DNA of 64,000 nucleotides from Verrucomicrobiota bacterium (lineage in GTDB: Bacteria > Verrucomicrobiota > Verrucomicrobiia > Limisphaerales > JACPZS01), in the NCBI GenBank assembly GCA_016195385.1, contig JACPZS010000232.1, forward strand, positions 45,735 to 109,734. The letters are read 5' to 3'. The notes under the pieces are model-generated. The model worked only from the letters and a program-made list of their open reading frames with translations. It searched no databases and was not told where the DNA came from. This document shows positions 9,265 through 16,770 of this stretch, one piece after another. A program made the translations under genes and the position numbers. Positions within the stretch are counted from its first letter, which is position 1. Every line of letters starts with the position of its first letter.

Positions 9265-10674
9265 ATGAAAACCAACATCTGTCTTTGCTTCGGTTTCCTC
9301 GTGCTTGCCTCGACGGCTTTCGCCGCACCCCCTTTCTATCCGGTGGCCACGACGAATACGCTTGTTCCCGGTGGCTTTGCCAATTTCACGCGATTCTGGA
9401 CCGCGGGTATCAACAACTCCACAGTGGCTTTTGTCGCCGATGGCCTGGGGCCACGGACGGTGTTTGTCCAAGAGCCAGGCCAGCAGCTCACCAACCCCGT
9501 CGTTGAGACCGTGATAGAGTTTGGTTTGTACAATGGCAATCTCGGCAACTTGCTCTACACCGTTCACAATCCCAATAATGAAGACAACGACGTCATTTTC
9601 GACCAGACCGGAATTGGAACGACGGTAGCGATCGTGGCCCGGACCAATGCCGTGCCCTTCGGTTCGGGAACCTTCGACCTCAAGGTGGGGCCAGCCGCGG
9701 AGGATGCCGGCGTGGTTGCGTTTGCTGGCTTGGGGTCGAATGACGCAGGTGTCTATCTCGCAAATTTGGCTGGCAACCGCGTTACAGTGATTGCGACTCG
9801 AAACACGGGACTGCCCAGTGCCAATTCGGGCTGCGGAACCAACCTGTACGAGCCCACGCACATCGCTTACGCAGGCGGGGTATTGGCTTTTGTGGCCCGG
9901 CTGGGTGGGCCTTTGTGCAACAACATCATCGGCCTCTACTCCACTACCGGCAGCGGCTTCACCAACGTGGCGGATATCAACACTCTGGCGCCCCCCTTCA
10001 GCACACGCATTACTTCATTGGGCCCCATCCAGATAGCCGGCAATCAAGTGGTGTTCAAAGCCCGGACGGGCGGGACGCCTGCGCCGGGCGGCATCTACAT
10101 AAAGCCGCTTGATGGCAGCGGTTCGCCGGTCGCGCTCATCACGAGTGAAGCTTTCTTTCCGGGCACCACCAACAAGCTTGGTTCCGAGTTCGGGAACTTC
10201 ACTTACGAAAACGGCGTTCTGGCATTTGAGATCACCGGCGGGAGCTACACGAACACCGGAATATACGTCCTGACAAATGGAGTCATCACGCGCGTCATCG
10301 GCAACGGGGATTTGCTGGATGGCAAAACAGTTTCCGCCCTTTTGCTGGGCCAGCAATCGTTGAGCCGGGGTATCCTGGTATTCACCGTTTATTTTACGGA
10401 TGATTCCACGGCGGTTTACACTGCCTCGGGCGCTCCTTTTTTAGGCGCGGGCGGCCTGCTCCAGCCCGGCTCCATGGTTTATTCGGCGGCGACTGGATTT
10501 TCGTTCACCTTTGAGGGGCAGCCCTACCGGCACTATCGCATCCAGTACACCCCGACTCTTAGTCCACCCAATTGGATAGACCTGACCAATTTCTTTTACC
10601 TCCCTCCCGTCACGATAGCCGACCCCGGCGCGGTAAACGGCCAATCCCGCTGGTATCAGGCGGTCAGTCCGTGA
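9265..10674 (+). CDS. secreted protein of unknown function, bracketed by a duplicated gene end
   Basis: A 469-residue protein with signal peptide MKTNICLCFGFLVLASTAFA. The body has repeated beta-strand units (VAFAGLGSNDAGVYLANL, LAFVARLGGPLCNNIIGLY, LAFEITGGSYTNTGIYVL) spaced by about 50-60 residues, suggesting a beta-propeller of six or so blades. The C-terminal about 75 residues (FTFEGQPYRHYRIQYTPTL, then a Trp-rich strand) are the export-associated module also seen at 251 and 12729. No catalytic residues recognised. The gene is transcribed towards the fibronectin-type gene at 10759 and sits exactly between the two copies of that gene's 3' end, so it looks like an inserted cargo gene. Confidence 0.75.
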   Translation: MKTNICLCFGFLVLASTAFAAPPFYPVATTNTLVPGGFANFTRFWTAGINNSTVAFVADGLGPRTVFVQEPGQQLTNPVVETVIEFGLYNGNLGNLLYTVHNPNNEDNDVIFDQTGIGTTVAIVARTNAVPFGSGTFDLKVGPAAEDAGVVAFAGLGSNDAGVYLANLAGNRVTVIATRNTGLPSANSGCGTNLYEPTHIAYAGGVLAFVARLGGPLCNNIIGLYSTTGSGFTNVADINTLAPPFSTRITSLGPIQIAGNQVVFKARTGGTPAPGGIYIKPLDGSGSPVALITSEAFFPGTTNKLGSEFGNFTYENGVLAFEITGGSYTNTGIYVLTNGVITRVIGNGDLLDGKTVSALLLGQQSLSRGILVFTVYFTDDSTAVYTASGAPFLGAGGLLQPGSMVYSAATGFSFTFEGQPYRHYRIQYTPTLSPPNWIDLTNFFYLPPVTIADPGAVNGQSRWYQAVSP

Positions 10675-10698
10675 AATTGCCCAGGTCGAAATAAAAAC

Positions 10699-10739
10699 GG
10701 CGTGCGGCCAACGCAGTCCAAGCCTGCCGGCCGCACGCC
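10699..10739 (-). terminator. hairpin terminator of the fibronectin-type gene
   Basis: The arms GGCGTGCGGCC (10699-10709) and GGCCGCACGCC (10729-10739) pair perfectly over 11 bp with a 19-nt loop. On the minus strand the hairpin is followed by GTTTTTATTT, as expected for an intrinsic terminator of the gene ending at 10759. It may also stop the convergent gene ending at 10674, though no T-tract follows on the plus strand. A copy with one arm mismatch lies at 8924-8964, inside the duplicated fragment. Confidence 0.75.
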
Positions 10740-10758
10740 ACGACAAAAAACGATCTGG

Positions 10759-11664
10759 TTATGCCGCCTGCAATTGAATCACATCACTCGCGGGGGCGTC
10801 GCCGACGCCGTTGGTGGCCACGATTTGCAATTGCACCGTCGCGCCGCTGGGCACACCGGTGATTTGCGCGTCGCTGTCTTCCACCGTGGCGACCACGACG
10901 GGCGCGGGATCCACGCCCACGATCTGCTTGAGCACTTTGTAACGCGACGCGCGTGTGGCATCCGGCCAGTCCAGCACGATGATGCCACCGGGTTGCACGG
11001 TGGCGGTGACGTCCGTGACTTGCTCTGGCGCGTGCGGATCGCCCGGAATGCGGTCGATGAACTTGAGCCAGCGCGCGTCCGTCGGCGTGAGCACCGCTTC
11101 CAACTCCTTCCACAGACTGTTGAGTTGATTCTCCAGCGCCGTTTCGGCCGTGTTGCGACCGTCGCGGTTCGTGCGCTGATCGGTGCGGCAATTGCGCGTC
11201 GTCTGCATCGCGGCAGTGAGCGCGTCGAGCAAACCCTGGGTGGTGCTCGCGGTGATATTCAGCGGCGTGCTTTCGTGCGCGGCGTTCGCCGTGAAATAAG
11301 CCGTGATGCCCGTGAGCACTCGCAGGCGACGCGCGTCGGTGTTCGGCAATTCCAGCGTGGGCGAAGTGAAGCCGATTTGCGTCCAGCTTTCATTCCAAGT
11401 GCCGCCGAGGAAAGGCGTCAAATAATTACGCGCCTTCTCGATATAGTCCTGCGCGTTTGCGCGAGCGGTGCGCAGGTCGATGAACGCCTGGCGTTTGCCC
11501 GCGCGCGTCGTCTGGAAAAGCGCGCTCCCGTTTTCCGCCGTCGCCATCAAGCCGGTCAACTGCGGCACGGTGGTGTGGGTGATGCCGAGCGCTACGCCCA
11601 GTTCCGTTAATCCGGCGAGTGAAACGCCGGCGATTCGATAGAACTCAGAATTATTATCATTCAT
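10759..11664 (-). CDS. fibronectin type III domain protein
   Basis: A 301-residue protein with no signal peptide. Residues about 1-215 are mostly helical (ATTRAGKRQAFIDLRTARAN, AALTAAMQTTRNCRTDQRT-like segments). Residues about 218-301 are one fibronectin type III domain, with QVTDVTATVQPGGIIVLDWP, the conserved Tyr in SRYKVLKQI and the closing VQLQIVATNGVGDAPASDV. This architecture recurs in verrucomicrobial genomes, from memory, without known function. The terminator hairpin follows at 10699-10739. The 3' end plus terminator are present a second time at 8919-9069. The inverted-repeat element at 11787 lies about 120 bp upstream, possibly in the promoter region. Confidence 0.8.
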   Translation of the reverse strand: MNDNNSEFYRIAGVSLAGLTELGVALGITHTTVPQLTGLMATAENGSALFQTTRAGKRQAFIDLRTARANAQDYIEKARNYLTPFLGGTWNESWTQIGFTSPTLELPNTDARRLRVLTGITAYFTANAAHESTPLNITASTTQGLLDALTAAMQTTRNCRTDQRTNRDGRNTAETALENQLNSLWKELEAVLTPTDARWLKFIDRIPGDPHAPEQVTDVTATVQPGGIIVLDWPDATRASRYKVLKQIVGVDPAPVVVATVEDSDAQITGVPSGATVQLQIVATNGVGDAPASDVIQLQAA

Positions 11665-11786
11665 GCCGCACGTAATAGCTGGCTCCGTGCCAGCCCTCGT
11701 CGCGCGCCGCGAAATTTATAAGTATGAAAATCTCCCGCCGCGGATTTGTGATTTGCAAACCATTTTCCATGCACCTGAAAAAAACA

Positions 11787-11912
11787 GTTGAACCACGGAT
11801 GAACACGGATGGACACAGATGAGAAGGATTTGCGTGGAAAGCCCACGGCACCAGGAAGATGAGCCATACCCGACTGTTTTATCCGTGTTCATCCATGTCC
11901 ATCCGTGGTTAA
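11787..11912. repeat. inverted-repeat element with CCACGGATGAACACGGAT arms (copy 2)
   Basis: The left arm at 11787-11820 (CCACGGATGAACACGGATGG...) and right arm at 11879-11912 (ATCCGTGTTCATCCATGTCC...) are near-perfect reverse complements over about 32 bp, separated by 58 bp. A full-length transcript could form a long hairpin. It lies between the start of the fibronectin-type gene (11664) and the 42-bp tandem repeats. The better-preserved arms suggest it is younger than the copy at 8716. Confidence 0.8.
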
Positions 11913-12061
11913 TAAATTCATGCTCTAGTTGAACTGCCGAAGCCAGGAAAAATGACCTGCATCAAGGCGGCCTGCTGGTCGGCTCCATCGGGCCGACGCG
12001 CTGGTGGGCCGGGATCACCGTCCAAAAATAGGACAGCCGTGTCCCAAGACAGGACACGACG

Positions 12062-12253
12062 GCACGCCGTGGCGACCGATCCGGCATCAGATCGTACGTC
12101 ACGGCGCACCGTAGCGACCGATCCGGCGACGAAAACGACGCTATCGCACGCCGTAGCGACCGATCCGGCGTCAGATCGTACGTCACGGCGCACCGTAGCG
12201 ACCGATCTCGCGTCAGATCGTACACTACGGCGCGCCGCAGCGACCGATCTGGC
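12062..12253. repeat. 42-bp tandem repeat array, five units
   Basis: Units start at 12062, 12104, 12146, 12188 and 12230, an exact 42-bp period. Each has a 24-bp core of the form GCGCACCGTAGCGACCGATC plus CGGC, followed by an 18-bp interval. Three of the four intervals are nearly identical (GTCAGATCGTACGTCACG type, containing the palindrome CGTACG); the second differs. A lone core (CGCCGTAGCGACCGATCCG) recurs at 12421. Because 42 is a multiple of three, 14-residue repeats stay open in several frames on both strands, which creates apparent coding frames; none has a convincing start, so the array is called non-coding. Confidence 0.85.
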
Positions 12254-12728
12254 ATGAAACCCTACGATCCAAGGCGTCGGAACGAACGAATTGGCAGCAA
12301 ATCGGGGAAGCCGGCACATTGAAGCAAACACGTTCTGGCAAGGTTGAGCGTGAAATCCATGCTCAAGATGAGATCGTGCGAAGGTTTGTTCTGATTAACG
12401 CGTCGGAAAGTTCGAAATCGCGCCGTAGCGACCGATCCGATGGCGAAAAACCCGCCTTGTTTAGCAAATGGCCTGAGCGGGCCACAAAGGGCGTTTAGCT
12501 TTCGCCAAATAACGGGAAGTTGCCTGCTGATTTCACCACCACGTTATCCAACATAACGCATGGAAAAGGCACGCATCAATTCAGTTCCGGCAACGAAGGC
12601 TTTGCGTGCTTGGGTGAGCAGGCGGCGGGCGTTGGCCTTGAACCCCGTGTGTGGCCAAGGCCCGCCTCGCGGAATCTGAAAAGGAAAGAGACGTAAAGCA
12701 CTAACGATCAGCCAAACCCATTTTCACC
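12254..12728. other. intergenic stretch without a recognised gene
   Basis: This 475-bp gap holds one isolated copy of the tandem-repeat core at 12421-12439 and nothing else I can identify. Short frames exist, for example a 39-codon frame from ATG at 12560, but none has support. The promoter of the large secreted protein starting at 12729 must lie near its right end; GGAAAGAGACG around 12683-12693 is too far from the start to be its ribosome-binding site. Confidence 0.5.
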
Positions 12729-15488
12729 ATGAATATGAACCAGATCTGCCTCATCGTTGGATTTCTTCAAGCGATCGGCTGGGGATGGAGCGAGTCCGTC
12801 CACGCGCAACAGACCTTGACCCACTATGTCAACGCAGCCAATCCGAACCCGGTCGCACCCTACACGAGTTGGAATACGGCGGCGACCAACATTCAGGACG
12901 CGATCAGCGCGGGAACGCAGGCCGGCTGCCTCGTTGTTGTCTCCAACGGGGTGTATCGAGCAGGTAGTGTCGAGACGAACGGGCTAAATCGAGTGGCGCT
13001 AACCAATGCCGTTATGGTTCGGAGCGTTAACGGGCCGGACGTTACGGTGATAGAGGGCGGTGAAACTGAAGTCCAAAACGAGACTGGTGGTTTTGACACC
13101 GCTCGATGTGCTTACGTAGGGAATGGCTCGGTGTTGAGCGGGTTTACTTTGACGCGGGGCAATGCTTTAAGCGGCGGCGGAGTTTTTAGTGAGAGCTCCG
13201 GCATTGTCACCAACTGCTTGTTTGTCAGCAACCGAGCTGAGAGCGGTGGCGGAGCCTACGGCGGAACGCTCTACAAATGCGTCTTGATTAGCAATTCAGC
13301 GCACGAAGGTGGAGGTGCGAATGGCAGCACGCTCTTCAATTGCACGCTGAAGGCGAATGCTGTCTTTTCTCACTATCTTTTACCTTCGATTGTTCATGGC
13401 GTGGGCAGTGGAGCATATCGTTGCACTCTCTTCGATAGCACACTGACTGAAAATGCGGCATCGGGAGCCGTTGGTAGCGCCCCTATACGCAGGCTTGCTG
13501 CCGGCGGGGGAGCCAGCGAAAGCACTCTCTATCGCTGCACGTTGACAAATAACTTCGCTTTAGTTGGTGGTGGAGCTCATGCGAGCACGCTCTACGACTG
13601 CCTGCTGAACGCCAACGCCGGTGGAGGAGCCTTTGGAGGGACCCTCAATAATTGCAGACTGTCACAAAACACAGGCGAGGGTGCGACTGGAGCCACACTC
13701 TACAATTGCATCGCCACTGGCAATTCAGCCAGTGGAGCGAATGGCGGCACACTCTACAATTGCACGGTGACTGGCAATTCAGGCGGCGGAGTGATTGAAG
13801 GTGCGACGCTCTACAACTGCATCGTTTACTTCAACAACGGTCCCAATTACACCAACAGCGTATTCGAGTATTCCTGCACCACACCTTTGCCTCCTGGCCC
13901 CGGAAACATCGATGCCGGTCCACGTTTCCTTGACGCTCCTGCGGGTGACTTCCGCCTGAGCTGCGATTCGCCTTGCGTTGATAGCGGAACAAACCTCGTT
14001 TCTTTGATCCCAACTGATATTGAAGGCCACCCGCGACTTCTTGATGGCAACGGGGATGGTATTGTGGCCTTCGACATGGGTGCCTACGAATCCACGCGGC
14101 CAGCGTTTATCGACGCCGGGCCGGATTTACCGGCCGCTGCGCTGGATGTTACTTACAAAATTTCACTACAAATCGGTTGCGGCACCGCGCCTTATTCCCT
14201 GGCCGTGATCGCAGGAGGACTACCGCCAGGTCTGTCCCTCGACTCGGGCGGAACGATAAGCGGCAAGGCGACACAATCAGGCAGTTTCACTTTCACTTTG
14301 GAAGTGACCGATTCGCTTGGCCAGCAATCGCGAGCCGAACGTCAACTGCTCGTCAAGACGTTGACCTTGGAGTCTGCTCGTGTGCCCGGCGTCGCCACGC
14401 CAGGTTTTGATTTCTCGACTTTGTTGCACGCCAACTACGGCACCGAGCCATACAAGTTTGCCTTGGTATCCGGCGCGCTGCCGCCTGGGTTGGCGCTCTC
14501 CTCTTCAGGTTTCATCTCGGGTATCCCGAACTCAACAGGTTCGTTCACTTTCACCGTACGAGTGACCGACGCTGCATCTCACGCCGCCGAGAAGGAGTTC
14601 GCGCTGCTTGTTAGCGATTTCGTGGAAGGCTTGGTCGGCCACTGGAGCTTCGACGAAGGCCAGGGCATCATCGCCAGAGACTGGTCAGGCAGCCGCAACG
14701 ATGGTGTCCTCAAGGCTGGAGTGAATTGGGCTGAAGGGTGGATCGGTAAGGCACTCGAGTTCAACTGGCGCTTCGATTCATTCGTTCAAGTGCCTTCATC
14801 AGCGAGTCTGAACGTCTCCACCGGTCTGAGCATCTGTGCTTGGATCAAGTCCTCCAACACCGACGGCGCGCACGTTATCGTATCAAAATGGGACGACACC
14901 GCGAGGCAGTGGTCGTACATTTTTCAGGAAGACAGCGATTCGGGTATGCTCAGAATCGAGCTTTCCAAAAACATCAATCATGACTTAGTGGCCCTCGGGG
15001 GCAGCCGACCGATACTACTCGGACAGTGGATGCACGTGGCTACGACCTACGATGCCGCCACCGGAGTGGTACGTCTGTTCGTCAACGGGGACTTGGACTC
15101 CGAGGCTACCTCAAGCGGTGGACCTATCCAGCCGTGTCTCGCCAACCTTCAAATTGGGGCAATTGGCACTCAAAACACCGGTGGCGTATTTGAAGGGCTT
15201 ATCGATGAAGTGGCTCTGTTCAATCGCGCTCTTCCGCCAGAGGAGATTCAGAAGCTCTACCGACAGGGATTCGGCGCAACCACACAACTCCCCGCCTTCA
15301 CTCATGTGGTGGTGAGCACCACTGGGCTTGAGTTGCGATGGAACGACGCGGCCAGGGGCATGAAGCTGCAACAGGCGCCGACGTTGACCAACCCAGTCTG
15401 GCAGGACGTTCCGGGATCAGAAACCACGAACACAATCACGCTGCACATTGCAGGCAGCAGCGCATTCTTCCGTTTGGTGAAACCGTAA
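12729..15488 (+). CDS. large secreted protein: beta-helix, two Ig-like domains, LamG
   Basis: A 919-residue exported protein. After a signal peptide (about 1-26), residues 30-390 form a right-handed beta-helix: opening THYVNAANPNPVAPYTSWNT-type signature, then many turns with GGGAYGGTLYKCVL or GANGGTLYNCTV. The segment ending IEGHPRLLDGNGDGIVAFDMGAYE (read as consecutive short motifs) is the choice-of-anchor Q type. Two putative-Ig repeats follow (GLPPGLSLDSGGTISG near 500; ALPPGLALSSSGFISG near 580). A LamG domain (LVGHWSFDEGQGIIARDWSG to FEGLIDEVALFNRAL) spans about 635-830, and the usual secretion-type C-terminal module ends it. Likely binds or processes polysaccharide at the surface; no catalytic residues assigned. 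Confidence 0.85.
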   Translation: MNMNQICLIVGFLQAIGWGWSESVHAQQTLTHYVNAANPNPVAPYTSWNTAATNIQDAISAGTQAGCLVVVSNGVYRAGSVETNGLNRVALTNAVMVRSVNGPDVTVIEGGETEVQNETGGFDTARCAYVGNGSVLSGFTLTRGNALSGGGVFSESSGIVTNCLFVSNRAESGGGAYGGTLYKCVLISNSAHEGGGANGSTLFNCTLKANAVFSHYLLPSIVHGVGSGAYRCTLFDSTLTENAASGAVGSAPIRRLAAGGGASESTLYRCTLTNNFALVGGGAHASTLYDCLLNANAGGGAFGGTLNNCRLSQNTGEGATGATLYNCIATGNSASGANGGTLYNCTVTGNSGGGVIEGATLYNCIVYFNNGPNYTNSVFEYSCTTPLPPGPGNIDAGPRFLDAPAGDFRLSCDSPCVDSGTNLVSLIPTDIEGHPRLLDGNGDGIVAFDMGAYESTRPAFIDAGPDLPAAALDVTYKISLQIGCGTAPYSLAVIAGGLPPGLSLDSGGTISGKATQSGSFTFTLEVTDSLGQQSRAERQLLVKTLTLESARVPGVATPGFDFSTLLHANYGTEPYKFALVSGALPPGLALSSSGFISGIPNSTGSFTFTVRVTDAASHAAEKEFALLVSDFVEGLVGHWSFDEGQGIIARDWSGSRNDGVLKAGVNWAEGWIGKALEFNWRFDSFVQVPSSASLNVSTGLSICAWIKSSNTDGAHVIVSKWDDTARQWSYIFQEDSDSGMLRIELSKNINHDLVALGGSRPILLGQWMHVATTYDAATGVVRLFVNGDLDSEATSSGGPIQPCLANLQIGAIGTQNTGGVFEGLIDEVALFNRALPPEEIQKLYRQGFGATTQLPAFTHVVVSTTGLELRWNDAARGMKLQQAPTLTNPVWQDVPGSETTNTITLHIAGSSAFFRLVKP

Positions 15489-15622
15489 TGCAAATCGAGT
15501 TGATTATGAAAGTATAAATCCAGCGGCTGGTGTTTTGGGTGCCACAGGTTCTGTGCATTTCGGCGCCCGGTGCTTCCGTTTGGCCACTGCGGTTGAATTT
15601 ATCAACCACGCGCAGTCATGAT

Positions 15623-15786
15623 CTATTTCGTGTATTTGTCGAGCGCCCGCATGGGTCTCGTCGAGGCAGTACTTGCTGTAGTAATCGGGCTTTTTCGGGT
15701 CTCTTTCCTTTTCCAAAACTTCGAGCGCGACTTCGGCGGCCTTGGCGGATTTGAAGAAGCTGCACGCGCGCACACCTCTTCGAGTC
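15623..15786 (-). pseudogene. 3'-end fragment of the GDSL/PVC gene, copy of the end of the gene at 16771
   Basis: Read on the minus strand this encodes VRACSFFKSAKAAEVALEVL and KPDYYSKYCLDE, nearly identical to the C-terminus of the protein ending at 16771. A one-base insertion (GGGTCTC for GGTCTC near 15653) breaks the frame, but the final DKYTK and a stop (TAG instead of TAA) survive. Weaker similarity continues about 25 bp past the stop. There is no upstream coding part. Together with the intact end at 16771-16929 it brackets the toxin-antitoxin pair. The rest of the gap 15489-15990 shows nothing else. Confidence 0.85.
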
Positions 15787-15990
15787 AACTATTGGTCATG
15801 TCGTCACTGAGATTCCGCGCTTTGCCTTCAGAAGGCTCCCGCATCGCACTCAGCACAACCCGCCCGTTGACAGTCCCGGCTTGGACGCGAAAACGAATGA
15901 ACGTGATGGGGAACGCGACAACATCATCTTTCTCGATGCCCCGAACTGTCGCCGGTGCCTCAGCACCTTGGCAAAATCTGAACCTGATTC

Positions 15991-16401
15991 TCAGGTCTTG
16001 CTCGTCCACGGGTCCAGCACCGCCGCGCCAGTGCGCGCCATGTCTCGGCTGTTGTGGGTTACGAGTGTCAGGCGTCTGGTGAGGGCCGTCGCCGCGATGA
16101 GAGTGTCGAGAGTGGGGAGCGGGCCGGCGGTGGCTTGGAGTTCACCAAACTTCACAGCTATGGAGTAGTCCACGGGGATGATGCGGTGGTGGAAACGGTC
16201 GGGGATCAGATCGAACATCGCCTCCAGGGCGCGGCGTTTGCGTCCGTGCGGGAGTCCGGCGATGCCCTGCCATAGTTCGCCAAGAGTGATGACACTCAGG
16301 TGCAAATCCAGCCAATCCACAGTCTGGAGCCAGGCGAGCAGACCGGAGTCCGGGGCGGGCTTCTCCAATTCGGAGAGCGCGTCGGTGTCGAGCAGAAACA
16401 T
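15991..16401 (-). CDS. vapC: VapC-like PIN-domain toxin
   Basis: A 136-residue PIN-domain ribonuclease toxin. The acidic active-site positions are visible: Asp in LLDTDALSELEK near residue 5-7, Glu in LGELWQGIAGLP near 42, and the C-terminal Asp pair in LPTLDTLIAATALTR and THNSRDMART. It probably cleaves RNA and is held inactive by the antitoxin encoded just upstream. The start ATG at 16401 shares its A with the antitoxin stop (TGATG), a typical translational coupling. The pair lies between two copies of the GDSL/PVC gene end and could have arrived as cargo. Confidence 0.9.
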   Translation of the reverse strand: MFLLDTDALSELEKPAPDSGLLAWLQTVDWLDLHLSVITLGELWQGIAGLPHGRKRRALEAMFDLIPDRFHHRIIPVDYSIAVKFGELQATAGPLPTLDTLIAATALTRRLTLVTHNSRDMARTGAAVLDPWTSKT

Positions 16402-16679
16402 CAGAGCTTGAGCTTGCGCGGCCGATCGCGGCGACGCTCGAGCGGAATGCCGGAGCCTTTGAGGGGGCGGAAAAATTCCAGCACGGTTTCCTTCGGGCGG
16501 GTGACGCGCTTGTATTCGTCCGCCGCCACGATGACGGCCACCGGCTCGCCATGCCGGGTGACGGTCTGTGGGCCTTGGGTCACAGCCAGTTCTACGAGGT
16601 GGCTGAACTGATTCTTCGCGTCTTGCAGCGGCCAAGTTTTCACGTTGAGGAGCGTCCGACGTGAAATCTGGCCAGTCAA
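16401..16679 (-). CDS. Phd/YefM-type antitoxin
   Basis: A 92-residue antitoxin. The Phd/YefM DNA-binding fold is recognisable from WPLQDAKNQFSHLVELA, then GPQTVTRHGEPVAVIVAADEY-type sequence (shortened here), ending in a basic tail (RRRDRPRKLKL) that should wrap the toxin. The first ten or so residues (MTGQISRRTL) are not typical, so translation may start later, for example near VKTWPLQ. It should repress its own promoter, as is usual for this family. Partner of the PIN toxin with a one-base overlap. Confidence 0.88.
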   Translation of the reverse strand: MTGQISRRTLLNVKTWPLQDAKNQFSHLVELAVTQGPQTVTRHGEPVAVIVAADEYKRVTRPKETVLEFFRPLKGSGIPLERRRDRPRKLKL

Positions 16680-16770
16680 GCTTGTTTTGTATTGAGCGCG
16701 CGTTGCGGCGCGTACACTGTCACGCGGGCGGAGCCGCTCGGCTGGTTTTATCGACCGTGCGGAGGCTTGC

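Noticed and set aside
12062..12253. CRISPR array
   Set aside because: The 18-bp intervals are mostly the same sequence, the period is exact, and no cas gene is present, so these are tandem repeats and not repeat-spacer units.
11918..12331. Protein-coding repeat gene over the tandem array
   Set aside because: Three frames are open on both strands only because the 42-bp unit is a multiple of three; none has a credible start or ribosome-binding site.
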